64,000 nt of DNA from an uncultured Lachnospiraceae bacterium (GCA_947594855.1 CANQEL010000006.1:1-64000), one strand, 5' to 3'; positions 9,211 to 18,748 are shown, counted from the first letter of the stretch. Notes: generated by a model not told the origin, from the letters alone. Numbers and translations are program-made.

Positions 9211-10032
9211 ATGCTAAACAATTCTGAATACTGTATAACAGCCGGCGAATTTGCAAAGCTGTGCAATACAACCAGGGATACACTTCGATATTATGACAAA
9301 ACCGGAATTCTGATTCCAAAAAAAAATAAAATAAACGGATATAATTATTACAGCCCGGCTCAGATTACCTCCTTCTTTTTTATTAATTTTTTCAGGAGTG
9401 TCGGATGTCCTATTAATGAATTGAAAATTTACATGAATGAAACCGGTACCGACGGCTTTAATACATTTCTGTATTCCCAGTATGAATCCCTTCTCCGTAC
9501 AAAGGAGGAACTGGAGCAGAAAATAACCATTATGTCAAAAGGAATAGAGATAATAAACCATACAAGCGGATATACCGACGGCGTTGTGATATTAGAGCAT
9601 TTTAATAAACCGCTGACAGTTTTTGTTACAGATGTAAAATCATCTCCCGCAACAACATCCGGCGAAATTATTACCGACCTTACACGCCATATAAGCAGAT
9701 GCAGCAAAAAAGACAATATAAATTCTTTTCCGCTTGGCGCAGTTATTGACTATAGCTGTCTGAAAAAAGGAATATATACTTATAAACAGGTTTTCAGTAT
9801 TGCATCATGCCCTGATGATACCGACACGTATACACTGCCCTCCACCGATATGGTATGCTGTATCCAGAAAGATTCAACAGGGGACTCTTCCGATATTTAC
9901 TCAGGGATAATCAATTATATTAATGAGCATAACCTTACGGCAAAATCCGACCTTTTTTCACTAAGCCTTATGAATATAGTAAACATCCATGATGAAAGAA
10001 AATATATGAAATATATATTTGTATGCGTTTGA
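9211..10032 (+). CDS. MerR-family transcriptional regulator with effector domain
   Basis: 273 residues. The winged-helix domain (about residues 7-75) includes EFAKLCNTTRDTLRYYDKTGIL, the MerR DNA-recognition pattern, then a coiled-coil dimerisation helix (about 95-120) and a C-terminal domain of about 150 residues that resembles the small-molecule-binding (GyrI-like) regions of BltR/BmrR-type regulators. GGAGG at 9201 sets the start. It is divergent from mntP and 66 bases upstream of dapL on the same strand. Which of these it controls, and the ligand, cannot be read from the sequence. Confidence 0.85.
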   Translation: MLNNSEYCITAGEFAKLCNTTRDTLRYYDKTGILIPKKNKINGYNYYSPAQITSFFFINFFRSVGCPINELKIYMNETGTDGFNTFLYSQYESLLRTKEELEQKITIMSKGIEIINHTSGYTDGVVILEHFNKPLTVFVTDVKSSPATTSGEIITDLTRHISRCSKKDNINSFPLGAVIDYSCLKKGIYTYKQVFSIASCPDDTDTYTLPSTDMVCCIQKDSTGDSSDIYSGIINYINEHNLTAKSDLFSLSLMNIVNIHDERKYMKYIFVCV

Positions 10033-10098
10033 CACTAAAGGGCATAAGTGCTAAGATTAACATATTTATTGCACGCATATCAAGAAAGGAGCATACTA

Positions 10099-11301
10099 AT
10101 GTTACAATTAAATGAAAATTACCTCAACCTCAAACAGAACTATCTTTTTTCAGAGGTTGCGCACAGAACAAACGACTACATGGCAGCACACCCGGACAAA
10201 CCCGTTATACGTCTTGGAATCGGTGATGTGACCAAACCTCTTACAAAAACTACTATCGAAGCTCTTCATGAAAGCGTGGAACATATGGCATCGCCTGACA
10301 CATTTAAAGGTTATGGTCCTGAACAGGGCTATGATTTCATGAGAGAAGCCGTTGTATCTTACTATAAAAGAAACGGGGCTGATATCAACCTGAAAGAAGT
10401 ATTCATATCAGACGGTGCAAAAAGCGATACCGGAAATATAACTGATTTATTCGGGCCTGATAATATCGTATTGATTCCTGACCCCGTGTATCCTGTATAT
10501 ATGGACACCAATACAATGAACGGACGCAATATAAAATTCATGGACGCCACAAAGGAAAACGGATTTGCTCCTATGCCTTATGACGGACTTGAAGCAGATA
10601 TTATATACATCTGCTCTCCTAATAATCCTACAGGCGCGGCATATACAAAAGAGCAGTTAAAAGTATGGGTTGACTATGCTCTTGAGCATAACTCATTAAT
10701 TCTCTTCGATGCCGCTTACGAGTGCTTTATTGAAGATGATGATATTTATCCTCACAGCATCTATCAGATAGAGGGCGCAAAAAAATGTTCAATTGAGTTC
10801 TGTTCATTATCAAAAACAGCAGGCTTTACCGGTACAAGATGCGGATATACAATTGTGCCTCTTGAACTTGAATACACAGCTTCAAACGGCGCCAAAATGT
10901 CAGTAAATTCAATGTGGACCAGAAGACAGACCACCAAATTTAACGGCGTTCCTTATATTGTACAATATGCTGCCGCCGCAACTTTAAGCGAACAGGGAAT
11001 TAAAGAATGTCTTGAGAACATTGCCTATTACAAAGAAAATGCAAGACTCATTGCATCATGCCTTGACAGCAAAAACATTACATATTTTGGCGGAAAGAAC
11101 TCACCTTATATCTGGTTTGAATGTCCAAACGGAATGGAATCATGGGAATTCTTTGATTATATGCTGAACGAAATACAGGTAATAGGAACTCCGGGCGCAG
11201 GATTTGGCAAAAACGGCTCAAACTTCTTCAGGCTTACGGCTTTTGGAAACAGAGAAAATACAATAGAAGCTGTAAAAAGGCTTGACGGACTTCTAAGCTG
11301 A
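10099..11301 (+). CDS. dapL: LL-diaminopimelate aminotransferase
   Basis: 400 residues. This PLP enzyme converts tetrahydrodipicolinate directly to LL-diaminopimelate for lysine and peptidoglycan, bypassing the succinylase and acetylase routes. The motifs fit: GIGDVTKPL near the N terminus, ISDGAKSDTGN (about 103-113), SPNNPTGA (173-180) and the PLP-binding lysine in SLSKTAGFTGTRCGY (K239). The start at ATG 10099 has AAAGGAG upstream. It follows the MerR gene by 66 bases and may be transcribed with it. A hairpin just after its stop is shared with the convergent polysaccharide operon. Confidence 0.95.
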   Translation: MLQLNENYLNLKQNYLFSEVAHRTNDYMAAHPDKPVIRLGIGDVTKPLTKTTIEALHESVEHMASPDTFKGYGPEQGYDFMREAVVSYYKRNGADINLKEVFISDGAKSDTGNITDLFGPDNIVLIPDPVYPVYMDTNTMNGRNIKFMDATKENGFAPMPYDGLEADIIYICSPNNPTGAAYTKEQLKVWVDYALEHNSLILFDAAYECFIEDDDIYPHSIYQIEGAKKCSIEFCSLSKTAGFTGTRCGYTIVPLELEYTASNGAKMSVNSMWTRRQTTKFNGVPYIVQYAAAATLSEQGIKECLENIAYYKENARLIASCLDSKNITYFGGKNSPYIWFECPNGMESWEFFDYMLNEIQVIGTPGAGFGKNGSNFFRLTAFGNRENTIEAVKRLDGLLS

Positions 11302-11334
11302 CGAAATCATATTTCAAACTTATATGATAATTTA

Positions 11335-11363
11335 AAGGTTGTGGAATCTATTTCCACAACCTT
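11335..11363. terminator. Two-way terminator between dapL and the polysaccharide operon
   Basis: A perfect 12-bp stem, AAGGTTGTGGAA (11335-11346) / TTCCACAACCTT (11352-11363), has a 5-base loop. On the minus strand it is followed by TTTAAATTAT. The stop codon of the flippase-nucleotidyltransferase gene (11348-11350) sits inside the loop. Confidence 0.75.
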
Positions 11364-14128
11364 ATCTGTTTCATAATCCGGCTTCTCTGCCCCGCTTTTT
11401 TAAGTATTGAGCCCGTTGATACATTTCTTATCTTATGGTTATTAAATATAAATCTCGTAAAAGTTATTATCCATAATCCCGGCCATATAATGAATACTTT
11501 TCCTGCCTTAGGAAAACTTATCCTCATCTGATGATGAAATTCCCTTATATAATCTGACAGTTTATTGCCGCGCATCATCACCATGCGGTCTGAAGCAGAT
11601 TTGCCAAACTCTTCTGCGTCAAGTATTTCCCTAAGGAATTCCGTTACATCATACTCATCTTTAATACCAAGCATATTTACTGCCTTTTTCGGAAGCCCCA
11701 TATATATGCTGCATGTCATGGTTATCATATCCGAGAATCCCGTAAGTCCTGTATCGCTTATAAGTTTTTTATACTTATCAATTTCCTCATCCGGTACATC
11801 ATGGCTCCAGAATACAACCCAGTCGCACAGAAGTTTTAATCCGAAACCTGCTCTCAAAAAGTGCTGCAGCATATGCAGCAGAAGTTCATACGCATGATAT
11901 CCGCATGACAGTATAGGAAGTTTTACTCCCATGCAGTCAGCATATGTAATATTTTCCCTGCAGTCACTAAGCCTGTCGGTCAGATAATTATTAACTTTTA
12001 TATTGTCATAATGGCCCGCAAGCATAATATGAAGCTCTACCTCAATTCCCTTATCGGCATCAAAAACAATATGATTCGGAGAACTTTGTACCTCTGCAAT
12101 AACACATCCGCAGTTTTGGAATATTTCCGTAGCAGCCGTAAGCTTATCAGGTTCAAGCAGCAGTATATCCACATCCCCTGTCTTCCTAAGCTCAGGAACA
12201 GGATAAAACGAAGCCGTCCCCGACCCTTTAAGCAATACTGCCTGTATACCTTCTTTATTCAGCTTTTCTATAAGATATTTACTTAAAAATAATATACGGT
12301 AGTTCTGTCTTACTGCCTGACGCGCCGTATCCGTAACAATATTTTTTACATATTCAGGTACGGACTCATTCTCTGTAAGCACGTCATACAGCAGTGAAAG
12401 TACACAATGCTTTTCTGCAATGACACATAAAGCAGCCCAGTCAATGTCCTTTATAATATCATTCAGTTCATCCTGCTCTTTCCCATCTCCTGTAAGACCG
12501 TTTTTCAGTAAAAGAAACAGGCATCTCTCCTCTTTAGACAAAAAGCTTTCAGAAACCTCTTTTTTGTCACTGTCTTTATTATTAGTAAAAGCGGGAAAAC
12601 GCTTTTCAAGCATATAAAACGCTTTTTTCTTCAACAGCGCAAATTCTTTAGTCCTGTGGTAAATCAGCAGATATACAATATTAGTTATAACAAAACATAT
12701 TATCAGTCTTATAATACATATCGCCCACGGATTAAAACTGTTCGTAAGACGCCTGCATAATATATCCTCGCCCCACCACAATGCAAATGTAACCGACGCA
12801 TATATAAAATAACGCAGGAAATACGATTTTGACGAAACCTTAAGATTATGTTTGTAAAGCATATAAGGTTCTACCCAAAGCGATGTAGTCACAGTACTTA
12901 CCATGGTTCCTATAAATATTCCCGCCGTACCGAACATCTTTCCAAGTATAATGGATACAACAAGATTAATTACTGCTTCAGGTATCGCCTTGTAGCGGTC
13001 ATATTTAAACACTCCCATCGAATCCCTGAAAACCAGAGTTGCCTGTCTCATTCCCGTTAGATAAAAATTGAGGCACAGAATAAGTGTTATCTCCTTTGAA
13101 AATACAAACTGGTTTCCAAAGCTGATTCCCACAAATGCATCTATAACTTCGTAAAGGCATATGGCAGCCAGTCCAAAAAACCACTGTCCCATAAAAAATG
13201 ACGCCTCAAATATCTTTTTAATCCGCTCCTTACCTTCCAGCGCGCCGAGATTGCCAACGCTCGCAGTAATCCCCTGAAACATCTGATTTAAAACCTGCCT
13301 TATCGAACCGATGATAAGATAATAATTAGAATAGCGCCCTACGCTCATTGTGCCGACAAGTGATGACAGAAGCAGATTGTCTGTATTATTTACAAGTACA
13401 TTGCCTATTTTATGCATTAGCATTGCTCGTATATTTTGGAATATATCTTTCTTTTCTGCAGAATCCAGCTTTTTAATGTTCTTTTCTTTCAGATACGGAT
13501 ACATTTTATCTGCTCTCCGCGATATTGCAAGGTTTCCGCCTATCGTACATAATATCAGTGTCGCCAGATACAGTATGAAATTGCGTGTAAAATAAAGTAT
13601 AAGCATCTGTATAACATTCTGTATTATAAGAAATATTGTCTGATAAAATACCCCTATATAGCTTAACTGATGCGCATCAATAAGCGTCCTTTTATATATC
13701 ATAAGATACGAAAGAACCGAGCTGAACAGATACATAAGATATATAATTATCAGATGCTCAACCTGAGGTTTATCATTTATAAGAATCCCCATGAAAGGAA
13801 TAACCATAAGCCCGCACACAAGAACTATTCCCGCCACAATGCGGTAAAAACTTCTGTACAGCTTCATAAGGGATTTCTGTTTCTCTATATCTTTTTCTGC
13901 TATAGGCTTATATAGTGCATATGTAATAGCAGTACCAACACCAAGTTCAGATAATGCAAGCACATTAAGAATATCGGTAAATAACCCGTTGATTCCGACA
14001 TAATCTTCAGCAAGCGTATGGGTAAACACTATCCTTGACAGATATCCTATAAGTATCGCGATAACTCTTGCAAACATCGCAACCGTAGTATTTCTTGCCG
14101 AATATTCTGTCCTGCTTTTTTCCGACAC
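11348..14128 (-). CDS. Fusion of Wzx-type flippase and family-5 nucleotidyltransferase
   Basis: 926 residues from GTG 14128, preferred because AGGGAGGAG stands 8 bases upstream; an ATG at 14197 would overlap the preceding gene. Residues 10-515 form an oligosaccharide flippase with about 14 membrane helices (MOP superfamily), expected to move lipid-linked repeat units across the membrane. Residues 530-926 are a soluble nucleotidyltransferase-like domain with LLKGSGTASFYP, LRKTGDVDILL (DxD near 653-655) and a following ELH motif, as in the NTP_transf_5 family. That family is usually a separate protein beside PqqD and HPr-kinase-like genes in RiPP and polysaccharide clusters, all of which occur 17-20 kb upstream here. 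The fusion is unusual; its substrate is unknown. Confidence 0.85.
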   Translation of the reverse strand: MSEKSRTEYSARNTTVAMFARVIAILIGYLSRIVFTHTLAEDYVGINGLFTDILNVLALSELGVGTAITYALYKPIAEKDIEKQKSLMKLYRSFYRIVAGIVLVCGLMVIPFMGILINDKPQVEHLIIIYLMYLFSSVLSYLMIYKRTLIDAHQLSYIGVFYQTIFLIIQNVIQMLILYFTRNFILYLATLILCTIGGNLAISRRADKMYPYLKEKNIKKLDSAEKKDIFQNIRAMLMHKIGNVLVNNTDNLLLSSLVGTMSVGRYSNYYLIIGSIRQVLNQMFQGITASVGNLGALEGKERIKKIFEASFFMGQWFFGLAAICLYEVIDAFVGISFGNQFVFSKEITLILCLNFYLTGMRQATLVFRDSMGVFKYDRYKAIPEAVINLVVSIILGKMFGTAGIFIGTMVSTVTTSLWVEPYMLYKHNLKVSSKSYFLRYFIYASVTFALWWGEDILCRRLTNSFNPWAICIIRLIICFVITNIVYLLIYHRTKEFALLKKKAFYMLEKRFPAFTNNKDSDKKEVSESFLSKEERCLFLLLKNGLTGDGKEQDELNDIIKDIDWAALCVIAEKHCVLSLLYDVLTENESVPEYVKNIVTDTARQAVRQNYRILFLSKYLIEKLNKEGIQAVLLKGSGTASFYPVPELRKTGDVDILLLEPDKLTAATEIFQNCGCVIAEVQSSPNHIVFDADKGIEVELHIMLAGHYDNIKVNNYLTDRLSDCRENITYADCMGVKLPILSCGYHAYELLLHMLQHFLRAGFGLKLLCDWVVFWSHDVPDEEIDKYKKLISDTGLTGFSDMITMTCSIYMGLPKKAVNMLGIKDEYDVTEFLREILDAEEFGKSASDRMVMMRGNKLSDYIREFHHQMRISFPKAGKVFIIWPGLWIITFTRFIFNNHKIRNVSTGSILKKAGQRSRIMKQIRLWK

Positions 14129-14156
14129 TTCTTTCTCCTCCCTGTCTTTAAGGATA

Positions 14157-15161
14157 TTACTTCTCAAAAGATGATTTTTCAGGCAGACACTGCTCAAATA
14201 TATCTAAAAGCTCCGCCTTAATCTTTTCCACATCCCCTGTAATATCAGGAGCATCATTTAAGCATATTACCTTTCTTTTTCCCTTCTGTATTTCACGCCT
14301 TAAAGCGCTGTTATCTTCAGCCACGTCATAATATGCAGAATCTTTCTGGACATTACGAGGATAAAAGTTACCTGTAAGCTTCTGCCATTCCCTGAACAGA
14401 TACTGCGTTACATCATCTGCGCTTCTGAAACGGTTCTTTGACATACCGGTAAGAAGCTCTTCCTCTTTTTCCCATATCTCTTCATAAGTGCTCTTTAAGA
14501 AAGGAGAAGGGCCATGAACCGTATAAAAGCCGGTGTAAAGCGGAAATGCCATCTCAAGTATATTGTAAAAAAAATACAGAGGCGGATAACCTATTTTAAA
14601 ATATTTGCCCGGCTGACTTTTAACATTTTCCCGTTTATTAAAATATTTGCACAGAACAAGGCTGTTGTTCATAAAAAGATGTGACATTACAGGATTCTTA
14701 GGATTGGCTACCACAGGCTGAAATGCCAGCATATCACACGGTTTACCGTTCCTGTAAAAATCATCCGGTTTCATAGGCTTTACAATAAACATATCATCAT
14801 TAAAATTTACAAAATATTCTGAAAGCCCTTTTATTTTATGAGAATAGAGCTCAATTACATTGCTGTTAAACGTAGGCAGAAACTCTTTCGGAATATAATC
14901 CTCATGCCTTACAATATTTAATTTGGGATTAGACGTATCAAGCCATTTTGGGAGATGCCCCCATGTTATAAAATGTATTTTCCTGACCCATGGAGCATTT
15001 TTTTCAACTCCGCGGAACCAGTATTTAAAAAGCTCCCAGTCCCTGTAACGTTCCTCGCTGTCATCTATAATACCTGTTCCATCATAGCGCGCTTTATCTT
15101 CTCTCCAGGCTTTGTCTGAACCATCTACCCACGTTACTATAAAATCAATTTCCGTTTCCAT
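14157..15161 (-). CDS. Stealth-family sugar-phosphate transferase
   Basis: 334 residues. The four conserved Stealth regions are visible: CR1 IDFIVTWVDGSDKAW at the N terminus, a long CR2 (RDWELFKYWFRGVEKNAPWV through NDDMFI, about 45-125), CR3 near PGKYFKIGYPP and CR4 toward the end. Stealth enzymes transfer sugar-1-phosphates, joining glycans through phosphodiester bonds, as in capsule and teichoic-acid-like polymers and in human GNPTAB. ATG 15161 is chosen because GAGGTGG lies 7 bases upstream; an in-frame TTG at 15167 is the alternative. It probably forms a two-gene unit with the flippase fusion, since a plus-strand gene separates it from the rest of the locus. Confidence 0.9.
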   Translation of the reverse strand: METEIDFIVTWVDGSDKAWREDKARYDGTGIIDDSEERYRDWELFKYWFRGVEKNAPWVRKIHFITWGHLPKWLDTSNPKLNIVRHEDYIPKEFLPTFNSNVIELYSHKIKGLSEYFVNFNDDMFIVKPMKPDDFYRNGKPCDMLAFQPVVANPKNPVMSHLFMNNSLVLCKYFNKRENVKSQPGKYFKIGYPPLYFFYNILEMAFPLYTGFYTVHGPSPFLKSTYEEIWEKEEELLTGMSKNRFRSADDVTQYLFREWQKLTGNFYPRNVQKDSAYYDVAEDNSALRREIQKGKRKVICLNDAPDITGDVEKIKAELLDIFEQCLPEKSSFEK

Positions 15162-15185
15162 AAACAAACCACCTCTTTATTACGC

Positions 15186-15197
15186 TTATTATAGCAT
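15186..15197 (-). promoter_or_regulatory. Extended -10 promoter of the Stealth-flippase unit
   Basis: On the minus strand the sequence reads ATGCTATAATAA, that is TGnTATAAT, an extended -10 element that needs no strong -35 box. It is identical over 12 bases to the promoter of the kinase-like gene at 31708-31719. A separate TATAAT on the plus strand at 15207-15212 may serve the divergent gene at 15255. Confidence 0.6.
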
Positions 15198-15254
15198 TTT
15201 TCCACATATAATGATATACTTCATTTAATTAATATCATTACAAGAGGAATTGCC

Positions 15255-16721
15255 ATGAAAAAAATACTCATTACTATTACAGTTCTTATGTGCTTACTGG
15301 CTGCCGCAGTATTTACAATATATCAAAACTTTCATCCCGTTTCTTATGAAAAGGCTTCTTTTAGTGAAACTTCCGAAATATATAACAACCCGTTCCGCGG
15401 CTTTTATCATATGTATGGATTTACCCTTTCCGAAGATAATCCTGACGATACCAAAGAACGGATAAAACAATATATTGAATCAGGAAACCTGCCTTTAATG
15501 CTCATACAGGTCAACCTGAAAAATTATAAAAACTCACGTTTAAGCGCTAACGCCTTAGAACAACTTAATAATATCCTCTATGAAACTGATGCGGCAGGGC
15601 ATCAGGTAATCCTGCGTTTCCTGTATGACTGGGATGGAAAAGCCTTACAAACAGAACCTGATGATATTACACAGATTACTGAACATATGGAGCAGATATC
15701 AGATGTCGTAAACCGCTATACAGGTTCCGTATTCCTTATCCAGGGTACTTTTGCAGGAAACTGTGGTGAAATGCACGGCACAAAATACGGCTCGCATGAT
15801 GATAACCGCGCTCTTATAACTCACCTTTCCGAAGCCATATCACCTTACATATATCTTTCCGTAAGAACCCCTTCACATCTGCGCGGCGTTACAAAAAGCC
15901 GTACTCCGGTATCTGAAGATACTGCCTTCAATGGTTCTCTTGGTTCAAGGCTTGGGCTTTTTAACGACGGTCTGCTTGGTTCCGTATACGACCTTGGTAC
16001 ATATGACGACACTCCCAATTCCAATACAACAGAACCTGAAGACAAAGGCACCAGAGACGAAGAAATCCGATTTCAGAATGATATATGCCGATATGTTCCA
16101 AATGGCGGCGAAGCAGTTATTGACAACCCTTATAACGATATTGACAATGCAATTTCCGATATGTCACAGATGCATATATCTTATCTTAACTGCGACCACG
16201 ACGCAGCCGTTATAAATAAATGGAAAGCTTCTGCATACCATGGCAATGACTGTTTTGATGGCATAAACGGCTATGATTATATAGACGCCCACCTCGGCTA
16301 CCGTTACTTTATAAATGACGCCCTTATTTCACATGGCCTTCTTAATGGAAGCCGTATAAATATATCATTAAATATACAAAATAACGGATTTGCTCCCTCT
16401 TACCGCAGATTTGACAGCTCCGTTTCTATTATAAATGAAGATGGTACGGCAGTACTTACACTGCCCGTTGAATCCGACAACCGTACAATAAATTCCAAAG
16501 ATACGGAAACATTCTCCGTTACTGCTGATATAAGTACGCTTCTTTACGGAAATTACCGGATTTATTATTCAATGACAGAGCCGTATACTTCCCGCATTAT
16601 TCAGTTTGCCAATACGGGTACAGACAAAAATCTGGGGGTATATCTTGGAAATATCACTGTAGAGAAAGCCTCCCCAAAAAAATTCTTTGCTTCTGTTTTG
16701 TCACATTTGCAAAACAGATAG
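15255..16721 (+). CDS. DUF4874/DUF4832 protein with N-terminal membrane anchor
   Basis: 488 residues. An uncleaved signal-anchor helix (about residues 3-23) is followed by a DUF4874 domain, probably a TIM barrel, beginning NNPFRGFYHMYGF, and a DUF4832 domain with a beta-sandwich C terminus. The motif QGTFAGNCGEMHGT places a glutamate where glycosidase-like barrels keep a catalytic acid; this is inference. Its strand is opposite to the rest of the locus. The 3' end overlaps by 68 bases the tail of the minus-strand paralogue at 16654-17970. AGAGGAA precedes the ATG. An outward-facing enzyme acting on the exported polysaccharide is the most likely role. Confidence 0.8.
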   Translation: MKKILITITVLMCLLAAAVFTIYQNFHPVSYEKASFSETSEIYNNPFRGFYHMYGFTLSEDNPDDTKERIKQYIESGNLPLMLIQVNLKNYKNSRLSANALEQLNNILYETDAAGHQVILRFLYDWDGKALQTEPDDITQITEHMEQISDVVNRYTGSVFLIQGTFAGNCGEMHGTKYGSHDDNRALITHLSEAISPYIYLSVRTPSHLRGVTKSRTPVSEDTAFNGSLGSRLGLFNDGLLGSVYDLGTYDDTPNSNTTEPEDKGTRDEEIRFQNDICRYVPNGGEAVIDNPYNDIDNAISDMSQMHISYLNCDHDAAVINKWKASAYHGNDCFDGINGYDYIDAHLGYRYFINDALISHGLLNGSRINISLNIQNNGFAPSYRRFDSSVSIINEDGTAVLTLPVESDNRTINSKDTETFSVTADISTLLYGNYRIYYSMTEPYTSRIIQFANTGTDKNLGVYLGNITVEKASPKKFFASVLSHLQNR

Positions 16722-17970
16722 GCGTTTTATCCTTTTTTCTTTCGGCATAAAGATATATATCTCCGGACACGGGCACAAAGTTACACTCTCCCGTCAAAGT
16801 CTCCCCGGGTAAAATCCTGTTAAGATTAAGGTTAAGCATACTGCTGTGCATCTTATTATTTTCATCAACGCACTCAATCCATATATGCGCTTCATGATAA
16901 CATCTGGCAAACCCGACATTCTCTATGCTGACTTTCCATATACATACTGGATTTTTGCCTTTAATATATTTCATTATGACATTTCTGACACAAAATCTGT
17001 ATCCCATATGCCTTCCTATATAATCATACATATTTATTCCGGACCAGTTGTCAACACTTTCCCAAAACGTATTTTTCCATAAATCCAACTGTCTTTTATC
17101 ATAACCCCGGTTCAGGTAGCTTATATTCATAAGCCGGAGTCTGTTTACTGTTTCAACAGGTTTTCGCTTTTCTGCCAAGGCCTCATCATACAGCACCTCA
17201 CCGCCGTTTGGAACATACCGGCACAGTTTCCCTTCAAATTCAAGTTCTTTTTCAATTCCCCAGGAATCAGTCCATTCATTACTTTTTTTTGAACCGCTGA
17301 ATGTTCCGAGATGTGTTGCAGAACCAAATACCGCATCATCAAAAAGCCCTATACGGTTTTCTGAAAAATTCTCCCTCTTATCTTTATCAAAATTAATAGC
17401 TCTCCACTGTGACGGTTTACGTACCGCGAGGAAAGATTCCCTGCCCAGGCATTTGTATAACAGCGCAGAGAGCTTCCGCATTTTAAAATTGGAAAGAAAC
17501 CGCGATGTATGCATTTCTCCCCAATTACCTATCAGCATCCCCTGATAAACATATATATGCCGTGCATATTTAATAAGAAGTCCGGAAAGCTGTGTTATAT
17601 GATCTGTCACATATGAAAAAAAGAAGGGTTCCCTTTCCGGAGCTTTTCCTTTATGGTCATAAGCAATACGCAAAATAATATCCTTCTTTATCCCGGTAAA
17701 AAATCCAAGTATTGCATCAATATTGGCAAGGACCTCTTCATCAAGACTTTTCTCACGGTAAGCTCCTATGTCAATAAATACCAAAGCAAGCATATCTTCG
17801 TCATATGCGCACTTTTTATATTCCTCACAGTCAAACTGCTCCTCTGCGCAAAAAGTATATATCCTGTACCAGCCCCGTGCAGGATTAGGCAGTTCTTCAA
17901 CGCTCTCAATAAGCGCCTCATTATGAAATTTATACTTTTTTTTCATAAAACTATGAGGCACTATTTTCAT
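16654..17970 (-). CDS. DUF4874/DUF4832 protein without signal peptide
   Basis: 438 residues from ATG 17970, which overlaps the end of the preceding glycosyltransferase gene by 20 bases and has GGGGG upstream; ATG codons at 17985 and 17946 are possible alternatives. It opens with the same NPARGWYRIYTF pattern as its neighbour and has the matching motif YQGMLIGNWGEMHTSRF, but no hydrophobic N terminus, so it should stay in the cytoplasm. Sequence identity with the neighbour is moderate but extends along the whole length (for example RYVPNGGEV and ISYLNRGYD). Two paralogues, one anchored outside and one inside, arranged tail to tail, suggest an old inverted duplication. Confidence 0.78.
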   Translation of the reverse strand: MKIVPHSFMKKKYKFHNEALIESVEELPNPARGWYRIYTFCAEEQFDCEEYKKCAYDEDMLALVFIDIGAYREKSLDEEVLANIDAILGFFTGIKKDIILRIAYDHKGKAPEREPFFFSYVTDHITQLSGLLIKYARHIYVYQGMLIGNWGEMHTSRFLSNFKMRKLSALLYKCLGRESFLAVRKPSQWRAINFDKDKRENFSENRIGLFDDAVFGSATHLGTFSGSKKSNEWTDSWGIEKELEFEGKLCRYVPNGGEVLYDEALAEKRKPVETVNRLRLMNISYLNRGYDKRQLDLWKNTFWESVDNWSGINMYDYIGRHMGYRFCVRNVIMKYIKGKNPVCIWKVSIENVGFARCYHEAHIWIECVDENNKMHSSMLNLNLNRILPGETLTGECNFVPVSGDIYLYAERKKDKTPICFANVTKQKQRIFLGRLSLQ

Positions 17971-18730
17971 CAGCAACCCCCACATCTACTTTGTACACAC
18001 GAATTCTTACCCAGACTGCTATTATGGAAAATACCATTCTGAACATATATATAACAGGTTTTAATCCCGAATGCATACTTACACCCTCGGTACGGGCATG
18101 CATAACGGCAGGAATCTCAGTAACATTAAATCCCAGTAAAAGCATCTGCATTATCATATTTGCATCAGGATATTTGTCATCAAAATGATTGTATTGGGAA
18201 TAAAACAAAAATGCTCTGTAGCTAAGTCCCTGAAGCCCTGTTGTCGGATCTGCCACTTTTTTGCCGGTCCCAAGCTTTATAAGTGTCCTGAACAGAAACA
18301 TCGCAAATTTTTTTACAATGCCAACTTTAAAAAATGTACTCCCCTTTAAAAACCTGGAACCAAGCACAATATCGGGATATTTACCATTCTCGTCAGGCGT
18401 TTTAAGCGCCTCATATAATTTGAGTACATTACATACGTCATGCTGTCCGTCTGCATCCATCTGTATAACATATTTATACTCTCTTCTGACCGCATACTTA
18501 TATCCCAGCTGTAATCCGCTTCCATATCCCAGATTAAATACATGCGTAACTACTGTATGATTATGTCTCTTGGCAATCCAGTTAGTATCATCAGACGAAG
18601 CGTCATTCATAAACAAAACATCTGCAATTTCTGATATTTCCGGTTTTTCAAGCTCTGCCAGTACCCCTTCCATATTTTTGGCCTCATTATAAGCCGGTAT
18701 AATAATAAGAACTTCCTTATTATTCTGCAT
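17951..18730 (-). CDS. Family 2 glycosyltransferase
   Basis: 259 residues with a GT-A fold: IIIPAYNEAKN at the N terminus, then NDASSDDT, and the metal-binding QMDADGQHD motif at about residues 90-98. The pattern resembles dolichol-phosphate-mannose-synthase-like enzymes that charge a polyprenyl phosphate with one sugar. The C terminus is hydrophobic (about 215-245), with a probable membrane-association helix. AGAGGGGGA precedes the ATG. It belongs to the long minus-strand polysaccharide operon and follows a GT4 enzyme by 18 bases. The neighbouring DUF2304 protein is a frequent partner of this GT2 type. Confidence 0.85.
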   Translation of the reverse strand: MQNNKEVLIIIPAYNEAKNMEGVLAELEKPEISEIADVLFMNDASSDDTNWIAKRHNHTVVTHVFNLGYGSGLQLGYKYAVRREYKYVIQMDADGQHDVCNVLKLYEALKTPDENGKYPDIVLGSRFLKGSTFFKVGIVKKFAMFLFRTLIKLGTGKKVADPTTGLQGLSYRAFLFYSQYNHFDDKYPDANMIMQMLLLGFNVTEIPAVMHARTEGVSMHSGLKPVIYMFRMVFSIIAVWVRIRVYKVDVGVADENSAS

Positions 18731-18748
18731 TTCAGCTCCCCCTCTTAT

